The notes under the pieces were generated by a model. The model was not told the DNA's origin. It saw only the letters and a list, made by a program, of their open reading frames with translations, and ran no database searches. A DNA stretch of 64,000 nucleotides. It comes from Ascidiaceihabitans sp039975415. GTDB lineage: Bacteria; Pseudomonadota; Alphaproteobacteria; Rhodobacterales; Rhodobacteraceae. Of the stretch, positions 25,641 through 35,141 are shown piece by piece. Numbering within the stretch: the first letter of the stretch is position 1; each line of letters begins with the position of its first letter. The stretch is taken from assembly GCF_039975415.1 (NCBI RefSeq), contig NZ_JBDWHD010000004.1, one strand, 5' to 3'. A program made the translations under genes and the position numbers.

Positions 25641-26101
25641 TCCTTGGGCAAATCCATCATGGCGGTAAATTGCGCTTCGGCGGCCATTTCACCATCGACT
25701 TCAGCCACACCGGAGAATTTCCAAACTTTTCCACCCGGTTTGCCGCGCACTGTTGTCAGCTTCAATTCAAGGACGTCGCCGGGGATGACCTTGCGGCGGA
25801 ACTTACAGGCGTCGATGGCCATAAAATAGACCAGCATTTCCTTGTCGGCCATTTCCAGCGCAGTGCCAACCATCACAGCGGCCGTTTGCGCCATGGCCTC
25901 GACGATGGTGACGCCGGGCATGATCGGGTTTCCCGGAAAGTGGCCTTGGAAGTGCGGTTCGTTCATTGTGACGTTTTTGATGCCACGTGCCGATTGGGTG
26001 CCATCGATATCGACAACCTTATCCACCAACAAAAACGGGTAGCGGTGAGGCAAAATGCGTTGGATCAGTTGGATGTCGGCGCTCAGTAGCTCGGTACTCA
26101 T
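25637..26101 (-). CDS. fabZ: 3-hydroxyacyl-ACP dehydratase FabZ
   Basis: FabZ dehydrates hydroxyacyl-ACP in fatty acid elongation and competes with LpxA for hydroxyacyl-ACP. The 154-residue hotdog protein has ILPHRYPFLLVDKV, the catalytic His in HFPGNPIMPGV and the catalytic Glu in VEAMAQTAA. It is coupled to lpxA. The gene normally upstream in this cluster, lpxD, is absent: 75 bases separate fabZ from skp/ompH. Confidence 0.97.
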   Translation of the reverse strand: MSTELLSADIQLIQRILPHRYPFLLVDKVVDIDGTQSARGIKNVTMNEPHFQGHFPGNPIMPGVTIVEAMAQTAAVMVGTALEMADKEMLVYFMAIDACKFRRKVIPGDVLELKLTTVRGKPGGKVWKFSGVAEVDGEMAAEAQFTAMMDLPKE

Positions 26102-26176
26102 AGCTGCTCATTTCTTGGTGTTGAATAAAGTTACCCCCTGCCTAGCAAGCCACGCTTGGCGGAGCAAGAGAGAGGC

Positions 26177-26731
26177 TTAGTCGTCCGACGGTAGCGGTGC
26201 CTCACCTGCGCCCAGGGTTTGATTGATACGCGCAATGGCCGCAGCCGTAATATCGATGGCACCGGCACTTAAAAAGACGTCGCGGCGTTCGATGATAATG
26301 GCGGCCCCGGCTTCTCGCATCAGATCTTCAAGAATGGGGGCCGCGGCGAGAAGGAATGTGCGTTGCTGGTCGTCAAGACGCGCATTGAGTGACTGGGTCT
26401 TTTTCTGTTGTTGCTGGCGAATATCACGAACTTTTTCGTCAAACGCATCGGCAAGAATGCGAAATGCCTCTGGCGTCATGGTTTTACGCTTGTCTGTCAG
26501 ATTAAGCTCTTCCGCTTCCAGGTCCGCTTCAATGCGCCGGTTCTCTGATGAAAGCTCTGCCCCCAAAGCGTCCAGTTCGGCCACAACACGGCGGCCAAAA
26601 TCACTGTTTTGATACAAACGGTCGCTGTCGATTGTAAGAACCGGACTGCGCACCGGCGGTGTTCCCTGTGCTGTGGCCGGGGCAACCGACATCGCCACCA
26701 ACGCACAACACAGGATTAAAACACGCAGCAT
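26177..26731 (-). CDS. OmpH/Skp family periplasmic chaperone
   Basis: A 184-residue secreted protein: the signal peptide ends near SVAPATAQG, followed by the short beta strand PVLTIDSDRLYQNSDFGRR and long charged coiled-coil tentacles (about residues 50-130), as in Skp. It should hold outer-membrane proteins in the periplasm for BamA, encoded just upstream. The ATG at 26731 lies 6 bases after the bamA stop; a TTG at 26734 is possible. Confidence 0.88.
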   Translation of the reverse strand: MLRVLILCCALVAMSVAPATAQGTPPVRSPVLTIDSDRLYQNSDFGRRVVAELDALGAELSSENRRIEADLEAEELNLTDKRKTMTPEAFRILADAFDEKVRDIRQQQQKKTQSLNARLDDQQRTFLLAAAPILEDLMREAGAAIIIERRDVFLSAGAIDITAAAIARINQTLGAGEAPLPSDD

Positions 26732-26737
26732 CAAAGC

Positions 26738-29119
26738 TTAGAACGTTGTGGACAGGGTCAGATCGAACTTCTGCTCGCGGTCGAATTCTTCCTTGCGGAT
26801 CGCGTCGGTAAAGTTGAACCGCAATGGTCCCACTGGCGTATCCCACAAGATTGAAAAGCCAATCACGTGACGGAACGAACCCGTTTCACCCACCAGCGTA
26901 GAACCCGAGGCATTGACCGAATTGAGGTTCCACAGGTTGGCCACATCATAGAAAACAGCGCCGCGGATGCCGTATTCTTCAGGCAGACCCAATGGGAATT
27001 CCGCCTCGATGCGTGCAGCAACGTAGTAGTTACCACCAAGTGAATCACGGCCAGGCGATCCGATGTCGCGTGGACCAATACCACCGCTTTCAAAGCCGCG
27101 AATGTTGGTTTGGCTTAGAATGAAACGGTCGTCGGTGCGGTTTGTGCCACCACGCCAAGCCAACGCACCACCCTCGATGGACGTGCTAAGCTTGATGTCG
27201 TTGTTGAAGATCAGACGCTGCGACGCAATGCGGAAGGTGGATTTGATGTATTCGTTGTCACCCCCGAAACCCGCGATGTCTGAACCAACCTGAATGAACA
27301 CACCGCCATCCGCTACGCCGCTCGCGGTGCGCGTGTCGTAGGTGTATTCGAAACCGACGGCAGATGTGAATTGATCACCGCTGGCAATTTCGCGATTGAT
27401 GACAGGGCTGGCTGTCACACCGCTTTGGGCCACCATGGACGATTGGGAGGCAGTATAACGCAACTGCAAACGGCCGTATTCGCTGATCGGGAACGTCAGG
27501 CTGGGGCGGAACAAGATACGTTCAGTCCCAAATGTCAGGTTGTCGCTGTCTGTTTCGCGGTAGTCCAAGCGCAAGCCAAACGCCACATCGCGCCCCAAGA
27601 AAGCAGGTTCAACAAAGTTGAATCCGTATTGCTCAGATTCTTCAGCAGTCGAGAATGACAAGGTCAGTTGCTGACCCCGGCCCACAAAGTTGCGTTCCTG
27701 AAAGCTGATCGCCAGACCAAAGCCGCTGGATGCCGAAAAAGACCCGCCAAAGTTCAAAGACCCTGTTGGTTTTTCTTCGACGTCAACGTCCACGATGATC
27801 TGGTCGGGGCTTGACCCTTCACGTGCATTCACTTGCGCCGTTTCAAAGAAGTCCAGCGCACGAATACGTTCCGCACTTTCGCGGATTTCACGTGGGTTGA
27901 AGGGATCGCCTTCCGCCACACGGAATTGACGGCGGATCACTTGGTCCAAGGTGGTTGTGTTGCCTTCGATGTCAATGCGTTCCACGAACACGCGTGGGCC
28001 ACGGGTCAACACGAATTCAATATCAAGCGTCAGATCACGGTCATTGCGCGAGATGCGCGGCTCAACCCGAAGGAAGTTCACACCCTGACGAATGGCCAAT
28101 CGTTCCATCCGCGAGATTTCGTTTTCCACCAAAGTCGGGGAATAGGTCACGCCGGGGCGTACTTTTATAACCGACTGGTAGTCGTCGCTGTCGACTTCGC
28201 TAAGTTCACTGACCGTGGTGATTTCACCAAACGAAAATTGCTGACCTTCTTGCACATTGAAGACGATGAAATAGCCATCGCGTTCTTCAGCCAGTTCCGC
28301 ATTTACCGAATTTGTGCGGAAATCAACGTAACCGCGTGAGAAATAGAAATCCTGCAACACTTGTTTGTCGAATTCGATACGGTCAGCCACGAATGTGTCT
28401 TTGCGGATCAGGGTACGGAAAATACCGGCCTGCTTAGTGTCTAGCACGCGGCGCAAACGGCGATCGGAATAGACGCGGTTGCCGACAAAGCTGAGACGTT
28501 CGATTTCAACGACGTCGCCTTCGAAGATTTCAAACACCAGATCAACGCGGTTGTCGCTGCGGCGAATGATGCGGGGCGACACGCGGGCGGCCAAACGGCC
28601 ATCGCTGGAATAGGCTTCGGCGATGGCAGCCGCGTCTTTTTCCGCGGTTGTCGGGTTGAACGCACGGCGCACGGCGGATGTGACCAACGCAGACAAGGCT
28701 TCATCTTTGATGCGGCGATTGCCCTCAAAGCTGATGCGGTTGATTGTGGGATATTCCACAACAACGATGCGCAAGGTGTTCCCTGCCGGCACAATTTCAA
28801 CGCTTTCGAACAATCCGCTGTTTTGCAGCTTCTGGAATGCGTCGTTCAATTGGCCCGCAGAAACTGTTTTGCCACGGGCGATTCCTGCCTGGCTGAGGAT
28901 CGCAGCATCACCGATACGCTCATTGCCATCGATAACAATGTTGCCAAAGCGATAGTTTTGCGCCTCGGCTTGCGCCGCTTGCAGTACCCAAGTCACTGAA
29001 AAGAAAGATAAAATAAGACAAGCGCGCAGAACACGGCCCATCACGTTATGTTTTTTGTGCATTTGAAAGCGCCCGCTCGAAGACCCCAGTCTCATGGTTG
29101 TAACCCACTCTTCAGACAT
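26738..29119 (-). CDS. bamA: Outer membrane assembly factor BamA
   Basis: BamA inserts beta-barrel proteins into the outer membrane. The protein is 793 residues: a signal sequence (hydrophobic part LRACLILSFFSVTWVLQAA), five POTRA domains (about 55-420, for example RFGNIVIDGNERIGDAA) and a C-terminal 16-strand barrel with the VRGF-type motif as NIRGFESGGIGPRD, ending in aromatic Phe. The ATG at 29119 follows AAGGA, but it places about 26 residues before the signal peptide; ATGs at 29095, 29062 and 29041 are alternatives. Confidence 0.95.
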   Translation of the reverse strand: MSEEWVTTMRLGSSSGRFQMHKKHNVMGRVLRACLILSFFSVTWVLQAAQAEAQNYRFGNIVIDGNERIGDAAILSQAGIARGKTVSAGQLNDAFQKLQNSGLFESVEIVPAGNTLRIVVVEYPTINRISFEGNRRIKDEALSALVTSAVRRAFNPTTAEKDAAAIAEAYSSDGRLAARVSPRIIRRSDNRVDLVFEIFEGDVVEIERLSFVGNRVYSDRRLRRVLDTKQAGIFRTLIRKDTFVADRIEFDKQVLQDFYFSRGYVDFRTNSVNAELAEERDGYFIVFNVQEGQQFSFGEITTVSELSEVDSDDYQSVIKVRPGVTYSPTLVENEISRMERLAIRQGVNFLRVEPRISRNDRDLTLDIEFVLTRGPRVFVERIDIEGNTTTLDQVIRRQFRVAEGDPFNPREIRESAERIRALDFFETAQVNAREGSSPDQIIVDVDVEEKPTGSLNFGGSFSASSGFGLAISFQERNFVGRGQQLTLSFSTAEESEQYGFNFVEPAFLGRDVAFGLRLDYRETDSDNLTFGTERILFRPSLTFPISEYGRLQLRYTASQSSMVAQSGVTASPVINREIASGDQFTSAVGFEYTYDTRTASGVADGGVFIQVGSDIAGFGGDNEYIKSTFRIASQRLIFNNDIKLSTSIEGGALAWRGGTNRTDDRFILSQTNIRGFESGGIGPRDIGSPGRDSLGGNYYVAARIEAEFPLGLPEEYGIRGAVFYDVANLWNLNSVNASGSTLVGETGSFRHVIGFSILWDTPVGPLRFNFTDAIRKEEFDREQKFDLTLSTTF

Positions 29120-29165
29120 TGATGTCCTTGTGAGTACCCAGATTACGCAGGCTTGTCAAAACGCC

Positions 29166-29192
29166 AAAGGCCCCGATTAGGTATCGGAGCCC
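29166..29192 (-). terminator. Probable terminator after the 41-residue gene
   Basis: On the minus strand GGCTCCGAT pairs with ATCGGGGCC (one G-U pair) around a short loop, followed by TTTGGCGTTTT. It lies between the short gene and bamA, so bamA may have its own promoter. Confidence 0.55.
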
Positions 29193-29219
29193 ATAAATAT
29201 TTCAATATGTAGCGGTTGA

Positions 29220-29345
29220 CTACAATCCGCTCAGCCAAACGCCCGCGACAAGACCAATGAAAAGTGAACCAACAAACAGCACACGATCAAGGTTGAGTTC
29301 CATCAACAGGCCAAGCCCACGATATCCGCTTTGAATGGTTTGCAT
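29220..29345 (-). CDS. Short membrane peptide gene, 41 residues
   Basis: ATG at 29345 follows GAGAAGGA at usable spacing. The product begins MQTIQSGYRGLGLLMELNLD and continues with a hydrophobic segment RVLFVGSLFIGLVAGVWLSGL, a likely single membrane span. It lies between rseP and bamA, with a terminator after it. Codon use looks like its neighbours. Function unknown; the place in an outer-membrane assembly block is suggestive only. Confidence 0.65.
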   Translation of the reverse strand: MQTIQSGYRGLGLLMELNLDRVLFVGSLFIGLVAGVWLSGL

Positions 29346-29505
29346 GTGTTTACGTCCTTCTCGTTGTGATCAGGGAGTAACTGTCAAATTTGTCTGCATT
29401 AGGGCCAAATGTGGCGAAACTAGGGCATTTGCCGCGTTACAAAACGGCAGCGCAATGGCTTGAACACCATCCAGACGCTGCCATTTGCGTTAGATCTCAA
29501 CCGCT

Positions 29506-30846
29506 TTATGGGCAGAATAAATCATTGCCCAACGCAAAGACCATCAAGGTCAGCACCAAAGCCAGACCAATGGTCATCAACACACGCATCCACGTGTCGC
29601 TGGGCGGTTTGCCTGTGACAGCTTCATAGGCGTAAAACACCAAATGGCCGCCGTCCAATGCGGGGATCGGGAAAAGATTCAGGAACCCGACCGCTGTGCT
29701 GAGAACCGCGATGAAATTCAGAAACGGCAAGAACCCGGCAGAGGCCATAGCACCAGATGTTTGTGCGATACCGACGGGGCCAGACAGGTTACAAGTGCTG
29801 ATGTCGCCCGAAATCATGTATTTAAGCCCGGTCAGGGATCCCGAGATAATCTCGCCGACGCGGGAGATACCGGCAGAGATCACAGTGGTCATGCCAAGGC
29901 TTTCTGTCGCGATTTCAAACGGAGCGCTGCTGAAGACGCCAATACGGTAATGCGTCTCGAACCCACCATCTGCGCTTGGCTCGTCTGTGCGTTTGGGGGT
30001 CATTTCGGCGTCAAATACTGTACCATCACGCCAAACCGACAAAACGATAGGTTTGCCTTCAACGGCTTTTACAGCACGCACCAAATCGCCGAACGTGGCG
30101 ATCGGCGCACCATCGGCTTGTACAATCACGTCCCCTTCCATCAGTCCGGCACGTTGTCCGGCACCGCGCGGCGTCACACCACCGACACGCGCCGAAAACG
30201 GGTGTGGGCCTGTGACATCAAGCTCTGCTCCATCGCGCAGCACGGCATAGGTCACGTTGGTTTCATTGGGAAGCGTGTCTTGGGCAGGAAAGCTGACACT
30301 TCCGTCTTCAAGGCGCTGTCCGGCAACCGCCAGAACAACATCATCGGCCCGCAATTCGGACGTAACGGGCGTTGGGTGAATTTCACCTAAGGTCAAAGGA
30401 TCACGCGGGGCCCCTGTCATGGAAAACACAAAGGCAAACACGATGGCCGAGAATACAAAGTTGAACAAAGGGCCTGCAAAGACCGTCGCGGCGCGCGCCC
30501 ACAAAGGCGCCCCGTGCATGGTCCGACGCAACGCGACAGGGTCGTCTTGCGCCTCGGCCATAGTGTCTTCATCTTTGCCCGAGGCCGCGTTCGCGTCGCC
30601 CGCAAATTTGACATAGCCCCCAAACGGTAACGCCGCGATTTGCCACTGGGTGCCGCGCTTGTCCACGCCGCTCCAGATGACGGGACCAAACCCGATGCTG
30701 AAAATATCCGCATGAATGCCCGACCAACGCCCTACAATGTAGTGGCCGTATTCATGGACGGCCACGATGACGGATAACGCCAATACAAATGCCAGAATGG
30801 TCCAGCCAAAGCCGCCAAACTGCGAAATCAGTGATGCAATATCCAA
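29506..30846 (-). CDS. rseP: Site-2 zinc metalloprotease RseP
   Basis: RseP cleaves anti-sigma factors and signal-peptide remnants within the inner membrane. The 446-residue protein has HEYGH at 31-35 in the first membrane helix, the GFGPVIWS and GGYVKFAGD segments, a PDZ region (GQRAGLMEGDVIVQADG), and the second active-site motif LNLFPIPALDGGHL near the end. It follows dxr by 5 bases in the envelope operon. Confidence 0.96.
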   Translation of the reverse strand: MDIASLISQFGGFGWTILAFVLALSVIVAVHEYGHYIVGRWSGIHADIFSIGFGPVIWSGVDKRGTQWQIAALPFGGYVKFAGDANAASGKDEDTMAEAQDDPVALRRTMHGAPLWARAATVFAGPLFNFVFSAIVFAFVFSMTGAPRDPLTLGEIHPTPVTSELRADDVVLAVAGQRLEDGSVSFPAQDTLPNETNVTYAVLRDGAELDVTGPHPFSARVGGVTPRGAGQRAGLMEGDVIVQADGAPIATFGDLVRAVKAVEGKPIVLSVWRDGTVFDAEMTPKRTDEPSADGGFETHYRIGVFSSAPFEIATESLGMTTVISAGISRVGEIISGSLTGLKYMISGDISTCNLSGPVGIAQTSGAMASAGFLPFLNFIAVLSTAVGFLNLFPIPALDGGHLVFYAYEAVTGKPPSDTWMRVLMTIGLALVLTLMVFALGNDLFCP

Positions 30847-30851
30847 TGCGC

Positions 30852-32024
30852 CTACCCTGCTCTTTTTTTAATTTCGGCCCGTGCCGCTATCCGTGCCAAA
30901 TGGTCCACATGGGCCACGTTATCAAGGGTCATCTTGTCATCAATATGGCCCCCGTGTCCGTCCATCCGGGTCAAAACCGCATCTACGACATCTGCCATTG
31001 CCGTAAATTTCAGGTGACCGTCGATAAATCCGTCCAGTGCCGTTTCTTTGGCCGCATTGAAAACGGCCCCCGACAAAGCGCCCCGTTCCATCACTTCGCG
31101 GGCCAAACGCAACGCGGGCCAGCGCACAGTATCGGGGGCGCGAAACGTCAAAGCGCCAATTTGTGCAAGATCAAGACGTTCAACAGGTAAGGGTTTGCGC
31201 TCAGGCCAGTGCAGCGCATACCCGATGGCGTGGCGCATATCGGGGGGGCCGACGTGCGCCATCAACGCGCCATCGTGAAAACCGACAAGGGCGTGGATCA
31301 TTGATTCAGGATGCACCAGCACTTCGATCCGGGACGGGGCGACACCAAAATATTCTTTGGTTTCGATCAACTCCATCGCCTTGTTGAACATGGACGCGGA
31401 ATCAATGGTGATCCGCTGCCCCATGTCCCAATTGGGGTGCGATGAGGCCTGCGCCAGCGTCGCGTCCTTCAACTTTTCTATGGGCCAATCCCGAAACGCA
31501 CCACCGCTGGCGGTGATGATCACACGTTCCACCGCGTCCATATCCTCGCCCACAAGCCCCTGAAACACGGCCGAATGTTCGCTGTCTACAGGCAGGATAC
31601 GGGCGTTGTGGCTTTGGGCTGTGGCCAGCATCAAAGACCCCGCACAGACCAGCGATTCCTTATTGGCCAAGGCCAAAGTCGCGCCCTGTTGCAAAGCGTT
31701 CAGGCTTGGGGCCAAGCCCGCGGCGCCCACGATGGCCGACATGAACCAGTCCACAGGGCGTTGTGCCGCCTCATGCAAAGCCGCCTGCCCGGCTGCGGCG
31801 TCGACACCTGATCCCGCAAGCAAATCGCGCAAGTGGTCCAGCTGTGTGTCATCCGCTGTCACCGCCACATCTGCATTCAGGCGGCGGGCATCTTTGGCAA
31901 GTTGTTCAATGTTGCGCGCGCCCGTTAAGGCCACGACATCATAAGCGTCAGGGTCGCGGGCGATCAAATCAATGGTGTTTTGCCCGATTGATCCGGTGGC
32001 CCCGAAGATGCTGACGCGGCGCAT
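30852..32024 (-). CDS. dxr: 1-deoxy-D-xylulose 5-phosphate reductoisomerase
   Basis: Dxr makes methylerythritol phosphate, the committed step of the MEP isoprenoid pathway. The 390-residue protein opens with the NADPH site IFGATGSIGQNT, has LANKESLVCAG, the metal and substrate site PVDSEHSAVFQ, TASGGAFRDWP, and the SSHPNWDMGQRITIDSASM signature. Its start overlaps the cdsA stop by one base. Confidence 0.97.
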   Translation of the reverse strand: MRRVSIFGATGSIGQNTIDLIARDPDAYDVVALTGARNIEQLAKDARRLNADVAVTADDTQLDHLRDLLAGSGVDAAAGQAALHEAAQRPVDWFMSAIVGAAGLAPSLNALQQGATLALANKESLVCAGSLMLATAQSHNARILPVDSEHSAVFQGLVGEDMDAVERVIITASGGAFRDWPIEKLKDATLAQASSHPNWDMGQRITIDSASMFNKAMELIETKEYFGVAPSRIEVLVHPESMIHALVGFHDGALMAHVGPPDMRHAIGYALHWPERKPLPVERLDLAQIGALTFRAPDTVRWPALRLAREVMERGALSGAVFNAAKETALDGFIDGHLKFTAMADVVDAVLTRMDGHGGHIDDKMTLDNVAHVDHLARIAARAEIKKRAG

Positions 32025-32818
32025 CAGGCCAACCCGGGCGGAAAGCCCACAATCTGGCTTATGATCAGCAAAAACACAGATGCGCCCAACATCCCGTCAA
32101 ACCGGTCCAACACGCCGCCATGGCCAGGGATCAGATTGGAGCTGTCTTTGACATCCATTGCACGTTTAATGGCGCTTTCAGCGATGTCGCCCATCTGTGA
32201 GGCCATGGAAATAGCGATCGAGATGCCGATCAATTCCAGATTCGCACCTGTTTGTAACGCGAACACCCAGCCCACGACAGCAGCCGCGACCCAGCCAAAG
32301 CCGGTGCCGGACCACGTCTTTTTCGGGCTGACCTTGGGCCAGAATTTCGGGCCGCCAATCATACGTCCCGCAAAATAACCCACAACGTCTGTGGCCACGA
32401 CAACGCAAACCAGCCATAGCAACCACGTAAGGTCCAGATCATCGCGCACCGACATCATGCCAAAACCCGCCAGCAGCACCATGACTGCAAAGCTCATGTA
32501 GATTGTGCGGTTCTTGTCCAACTGCCCAAACCCCACCAAAGCTGGGGCAAGCAACAGCGGCAAGGCAAAGCCAGTCGGCAGATAAATCGCCAATATCAAC
32601 GCCAGCGCACTGATGCCGCCAAGCTGAATTGCCAATGAACCGGACGCTGGCGCGATCATCCGAACCAGTTCCCAGATCATCAATCCGCAAATCAGCGACA
32701 CCATCACATGAAAGACGTGACCGCCAACCCACATGCCCCAAACACCCACAACCACCATTGCCGCCGCAGAGCCGGCACGCGCAGCCAGGTCAGACCATTT
32801 GTCAGATTTTTCAGTCAT
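32024..32818 (-). CDS. cdsA: Phosphatidate cytidylyltransferase
   Basis: CdsA activates phosphatidate as CDP-diacylglycerol for phospholipid synthesis. The 264-residue protein is largely hydrophobic with about seven membrane segments. The C-terminal signature is present: SQMGDIAESAIKRAMDVKDS followed by LIPGHGGVLDRFDGMLGA. The SPKKTWSGTGFGW loop is also typical. It overlaps uppS by 4 bases (ATGA). Confidence 0.96.
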   Translation of the reverse strand: MTEKSDKWSDLAARAGSAAAMVVVGVWGMWVGGHVFHVMVSLICGLMIWELVRMIAPASGSLAIQLGGISALALILAIYLPTGFALPLLLAPALVGFGQLDKNRTIYMSFAVMVLLAGFGMMSVRDDLDLTWLLWLVCVVVATDVVGYFAGRMIGGPKFWPKVSPKKTWSGTGFGWVAAAVVGWVFALQTGANLELIGISIAISMASQMGDIAESAIKRAMDVKDSSNLIPGHGGVLDRFDGMLGASVFLLIISQIVGFPPGLA

Positions 32819-33585
32819 GTTTTCACCGCCCCAAAACGCCTGTCACGCCCGCCGTAGGATGCACAGAGCGACGCAAATTCCTCAGCTGTGAAATCCGGCC
32901 ACAGCGTGTCGATAAATTCATATTCCGCATAAGCCGATTGCCAAAGCAAAAAGTTCGAAATGCGCGCTTCGCCACTGGTGCGAATGACCAGATCAGGATC
33001 GGGTAAAACGTAAGTATCCAAGTACCTTGGCAGCGTTTCTTCATCCACATCGTCCGGACTTAACCGCCCTTGCGCTACATCGCGGGCCAGACGCTTTGTG
33101 GCGCGGGCCACTTCATCGCGGCCACCATAGTTCAAAGCGATGGTCAGGTTCACTGCCGTGTTTGAGGACGTCATTTCCTCGAGGTCGTCCATCAATTTGA
33201 TCAACTTGGCATCCAGACGCATTCGGTCACCGATGAACCGTACACGTGCGCCGAACTGGTCCAATGCGCGGGCCTCTTTGGTGATGTAGCGGCGAAACAG
33301 GCTCATCAGTCCGGCCACTTCGACTTGCGTGCGTTTCCAGTTTTCGGTGGAAAACGCAAAGATGGTCAAATAGTCGACCCCGACATCAGGGCAACTTTGC
33401 ACAACTTCGCGCACGCGTTTGGCACCTGCGTGGTGCCCGAACAGCCGTGGCCGCCCGCGCTGAGTGGCCCACCGCCCATTGCCGTCCATGATGATGGCGA
33501 CATGACGTGGACCAGATTTTTGCGTGTCCTGGGTGATGCGAGAAATCCTGTAGCTAACCTGCGAAGCGGCCCGTTGTCTGGCCAC
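32815..33585 (-). CDS. uppS: Undecaprenyl diphosphate synthase (isoprenyl transferase)
   Basis: UppS condenses isopentenyl diphosphate units to the C55 carrier lipid for wall and LPS synthesis. The 256-residue protein has HVAIIMDGNGRWA with the catalytic Asp34, the FAFSTENWKR segment, NLTIALNYGGRDE and the C-terminal PDLVIRTSGEARISNFLLWQ motif. The GTG start at 33585 has a weak ribosome site, and a shorter N-terminus is possible. Confidence 0.95.
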   Translation of the reverse strand: MARQRAASQVSYRISRITQDTQKSGPRHVAIIMDGNGRWATQRGRPRLFGHHAGAKRVREVVQSCPDVGVDYLTIFAFSTENWKRTQVEVAGLMSLFRRYITKEARALDQFGARVRFIGDRMRLDAKLIKLMDDLEEMTSSNTAVNLTIALNYGGRDEVARATKRLARDVAQGRLSPDDVDEETLPRYLDTYVLPDPDLVIRTSGEARISNFLLWQSAYAEYEFIDTLWPDFTAEEFASLCASYGGRDRRFGAVKT

Positions 33586-33606
33586 GCAATATTATGTGGC
33601 GGCGCG

Positions 33607-34170
33607 TTAGACCTGCATGATCTCAGCTTGTTTGGTTTCCAGCGTGTCATCGATCAGTTTGATGAACTTATCCGTCATGTCCTGAACCTCGCCTTCCCAC
33701 AGCTTCTGGTCATCTTCCGACATCCCGTCTGCTTTGGCTTTCTTGATCTGGTCCATACCATCACGACGCAAGTTGCGGATCGAAACCCGCGCACCTTCGG
33801 CATATTGTCCGGCCACCTTCGTCAGTTGGGTGCGGCGCTCTTCGTTCAGCTCGGGGATGGGCAACATGATGATTGTGCCGTTAAGTTGCGGGTTGATGCC
33901 CAATCCGCTTTCACGAATGGCCTTTTCCACGGCGTTGACCATGGATTTGTCCCAAACATTGATTGTCACCATCCGCGGTTCCGGCACGTTGACGGTGCCA
34001 ACCTGATTGATCGGGGTGCGTTGCCCGTAAGCTTCCACCATCACCGGTTCCAGCATCGACGCCGACGCGCGGCCCGTGCGCAATGACGCGAATTCCGTTT
34101 TCAAAGCCGCAATCGCCCCGTCCATCCGACGCGTCAGATCGTCGGTGTCCAGCATAAAGTCTTCAGACAT
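33607..34170 (-). CDS. frr: Ribosome recycling factor
   Basis: RRF splits post-termination ribosomes together with EF-G. The 187-residue length is normal. Seen are LRTGRASASMLEPVMVEAYG, the TPINQVGTVNVPEPRM stretch, and the C-terminal helix block RRDGMDQIKKAKADGMSEDD. The ATG at 34170 follows GGGGAA. The frame is open for a further 170 codons upstream, but that part overlaps pyrH and has no family match. Confidence 0.97.
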   Translation of the reverse strand: MSEDFMLDTDDLTRRMDGAIAALKTEFASLRTGRASASMLEPVMVEAYGQRTPINQVGTVNVPEPRMVTINVWDKSMVNAVEKAIRESGLGINPQLNGTIIMLPIPELNEERRTQLTKVAGQYAEGARVSIRNLRRDGMDQIKKAKADGMSEDDQKLWEGEVQDMTDKFIKLIDDTLETKQAEIMQV

Positions 34171-34315
34171 CAGGAATTCCCCGTATTTAATCAGTGCCCC
34201 ATTCGGGCTTTTTTCAAAGTATAGATCAAGCAGATAGCAAAATGCCAGTGGGCTTTCGCGCAGTTTATGTGCAGAGGCTGCACAGCTGTCAGCGCAACCC
34301 GAAAGCGACGCCCTG

Positions 34316-35041
34316 TTAGCCGTGCACTTTGGTATATGTGCCTTCGCCTGCCAGAATACCTTTGAACCCGCCCGGCTCATCCAGTGAAAAGACGATGATT
34401 GGCAGGTTGTTGTCGCGTGCCAAGGCAATCGCCGACGCGTCCATAACCGCCAGACGTTTGGCCAACACATCATCATAGCTGACGCTGTCGTATCGCACGG
34501 CATCATCGTGTTTTGCGGGGTCTTTGTCGTAGACGCCGTCCACTTTGGTGCCTTTGAAGATCGCCTCGCAAGACATTTCATTGGCCCGAAGCGTCGCGGC
34601 TGTATCGGTTGTGAAATACGGGTTGCCCGTACCGGCCGCAAAAATGCACACACGTTTCTTTTCAAGGTGGCGCACCGCACGACGGCGAATATAGGGTTCC
34701 GCCACTTCGTTCATTGTGATCGCTGAAATAACCCGCGTGTGGATGCCCAAACCTTCCAAGGCGGATTGCATCGCCAGCGCGTTCATCACAGTGGCCAACA
34801 TGCCCATATAGTCAGCCGTTGTGCGTTCCATCCCCTGCGCAGACCCTTGAAGCCCGCGAAAGATATTGCCGCCGCCGATAACCATGCAAATCTCGACGCC
34901 CATGTCGTGAACAGTCTTTACCTCGGCCGCAATCCGTTCAACAGTGGGTGGGTTAAGGCCAAAATTGCCGCCCCCCATCAATGCCTCCCCCGAAATCTTC
35001 AACATGACCCTGTTAAATGACGTTTTGGGTTCATCAGACAT
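34316..35041 (-). CDS. pyrH: UMP kinase
   Basis: PyrH phosphorylates UMP to UDP in pyrimidine synthesis as a hexamer. The 241-residue amino-acid-kinase-fold protein has MLKISGEALMGG, MVIGGGNIFRG, the ADYMGMLATVMNALAM helix and FAAGTGNPYFTTDTAA, all diagnostic. It heads the block toward frr, uppS, cdsA, dxr and rseP; rpsB and tsf, frequent upstream partners, are not in view because miaA diverges here. Confidence 0.97.
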   Translation of the reverse strand: MSDEPKTSFNRVMLKISGEALMGGGNFGLNPPTVERIAAEVKTVHDMGVEICMVIGGGNIFRGLQGSAQGMERTTADYMGMLATVMNALAMQSALEGLGIHTRVISAITMNEVAEPYIRRRAVRHLEKKRVCIFAAGTGNPYFTTDTAATLRANEMSCEAIFKGTKVDGVYDKDPAKHDDAVRYDSVSYDDVLAKRLAVMDASAIALARDNNLPIIVFSLDEPGGFKGILAGEGTYTKVHG

Positions 35042-35141
35042 TATGCGCTCCGTGGGCTATTTTGTTTGGGCGTAAAATGTCGGAAAAGAACGGCAAGTTC
35101 AATGCATGCCACACAAGGATAGGCAAAGAAATGACAGCGGC

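Noticed and set aside
34194..34214. GCCC/GGGC hairpin followed by six T on the plus strand
   Set aside because: No plus-strand gene precedes it; the surrounding operon is on the minus strand, so a terminator role is unsupported.
34171..34680. A 170-codon upstream extension of the frr frame
   Set aside because: It overlaps pyrH on the same strand, has no family match, and frr has a standard ATG with a ribosome site at 34170.
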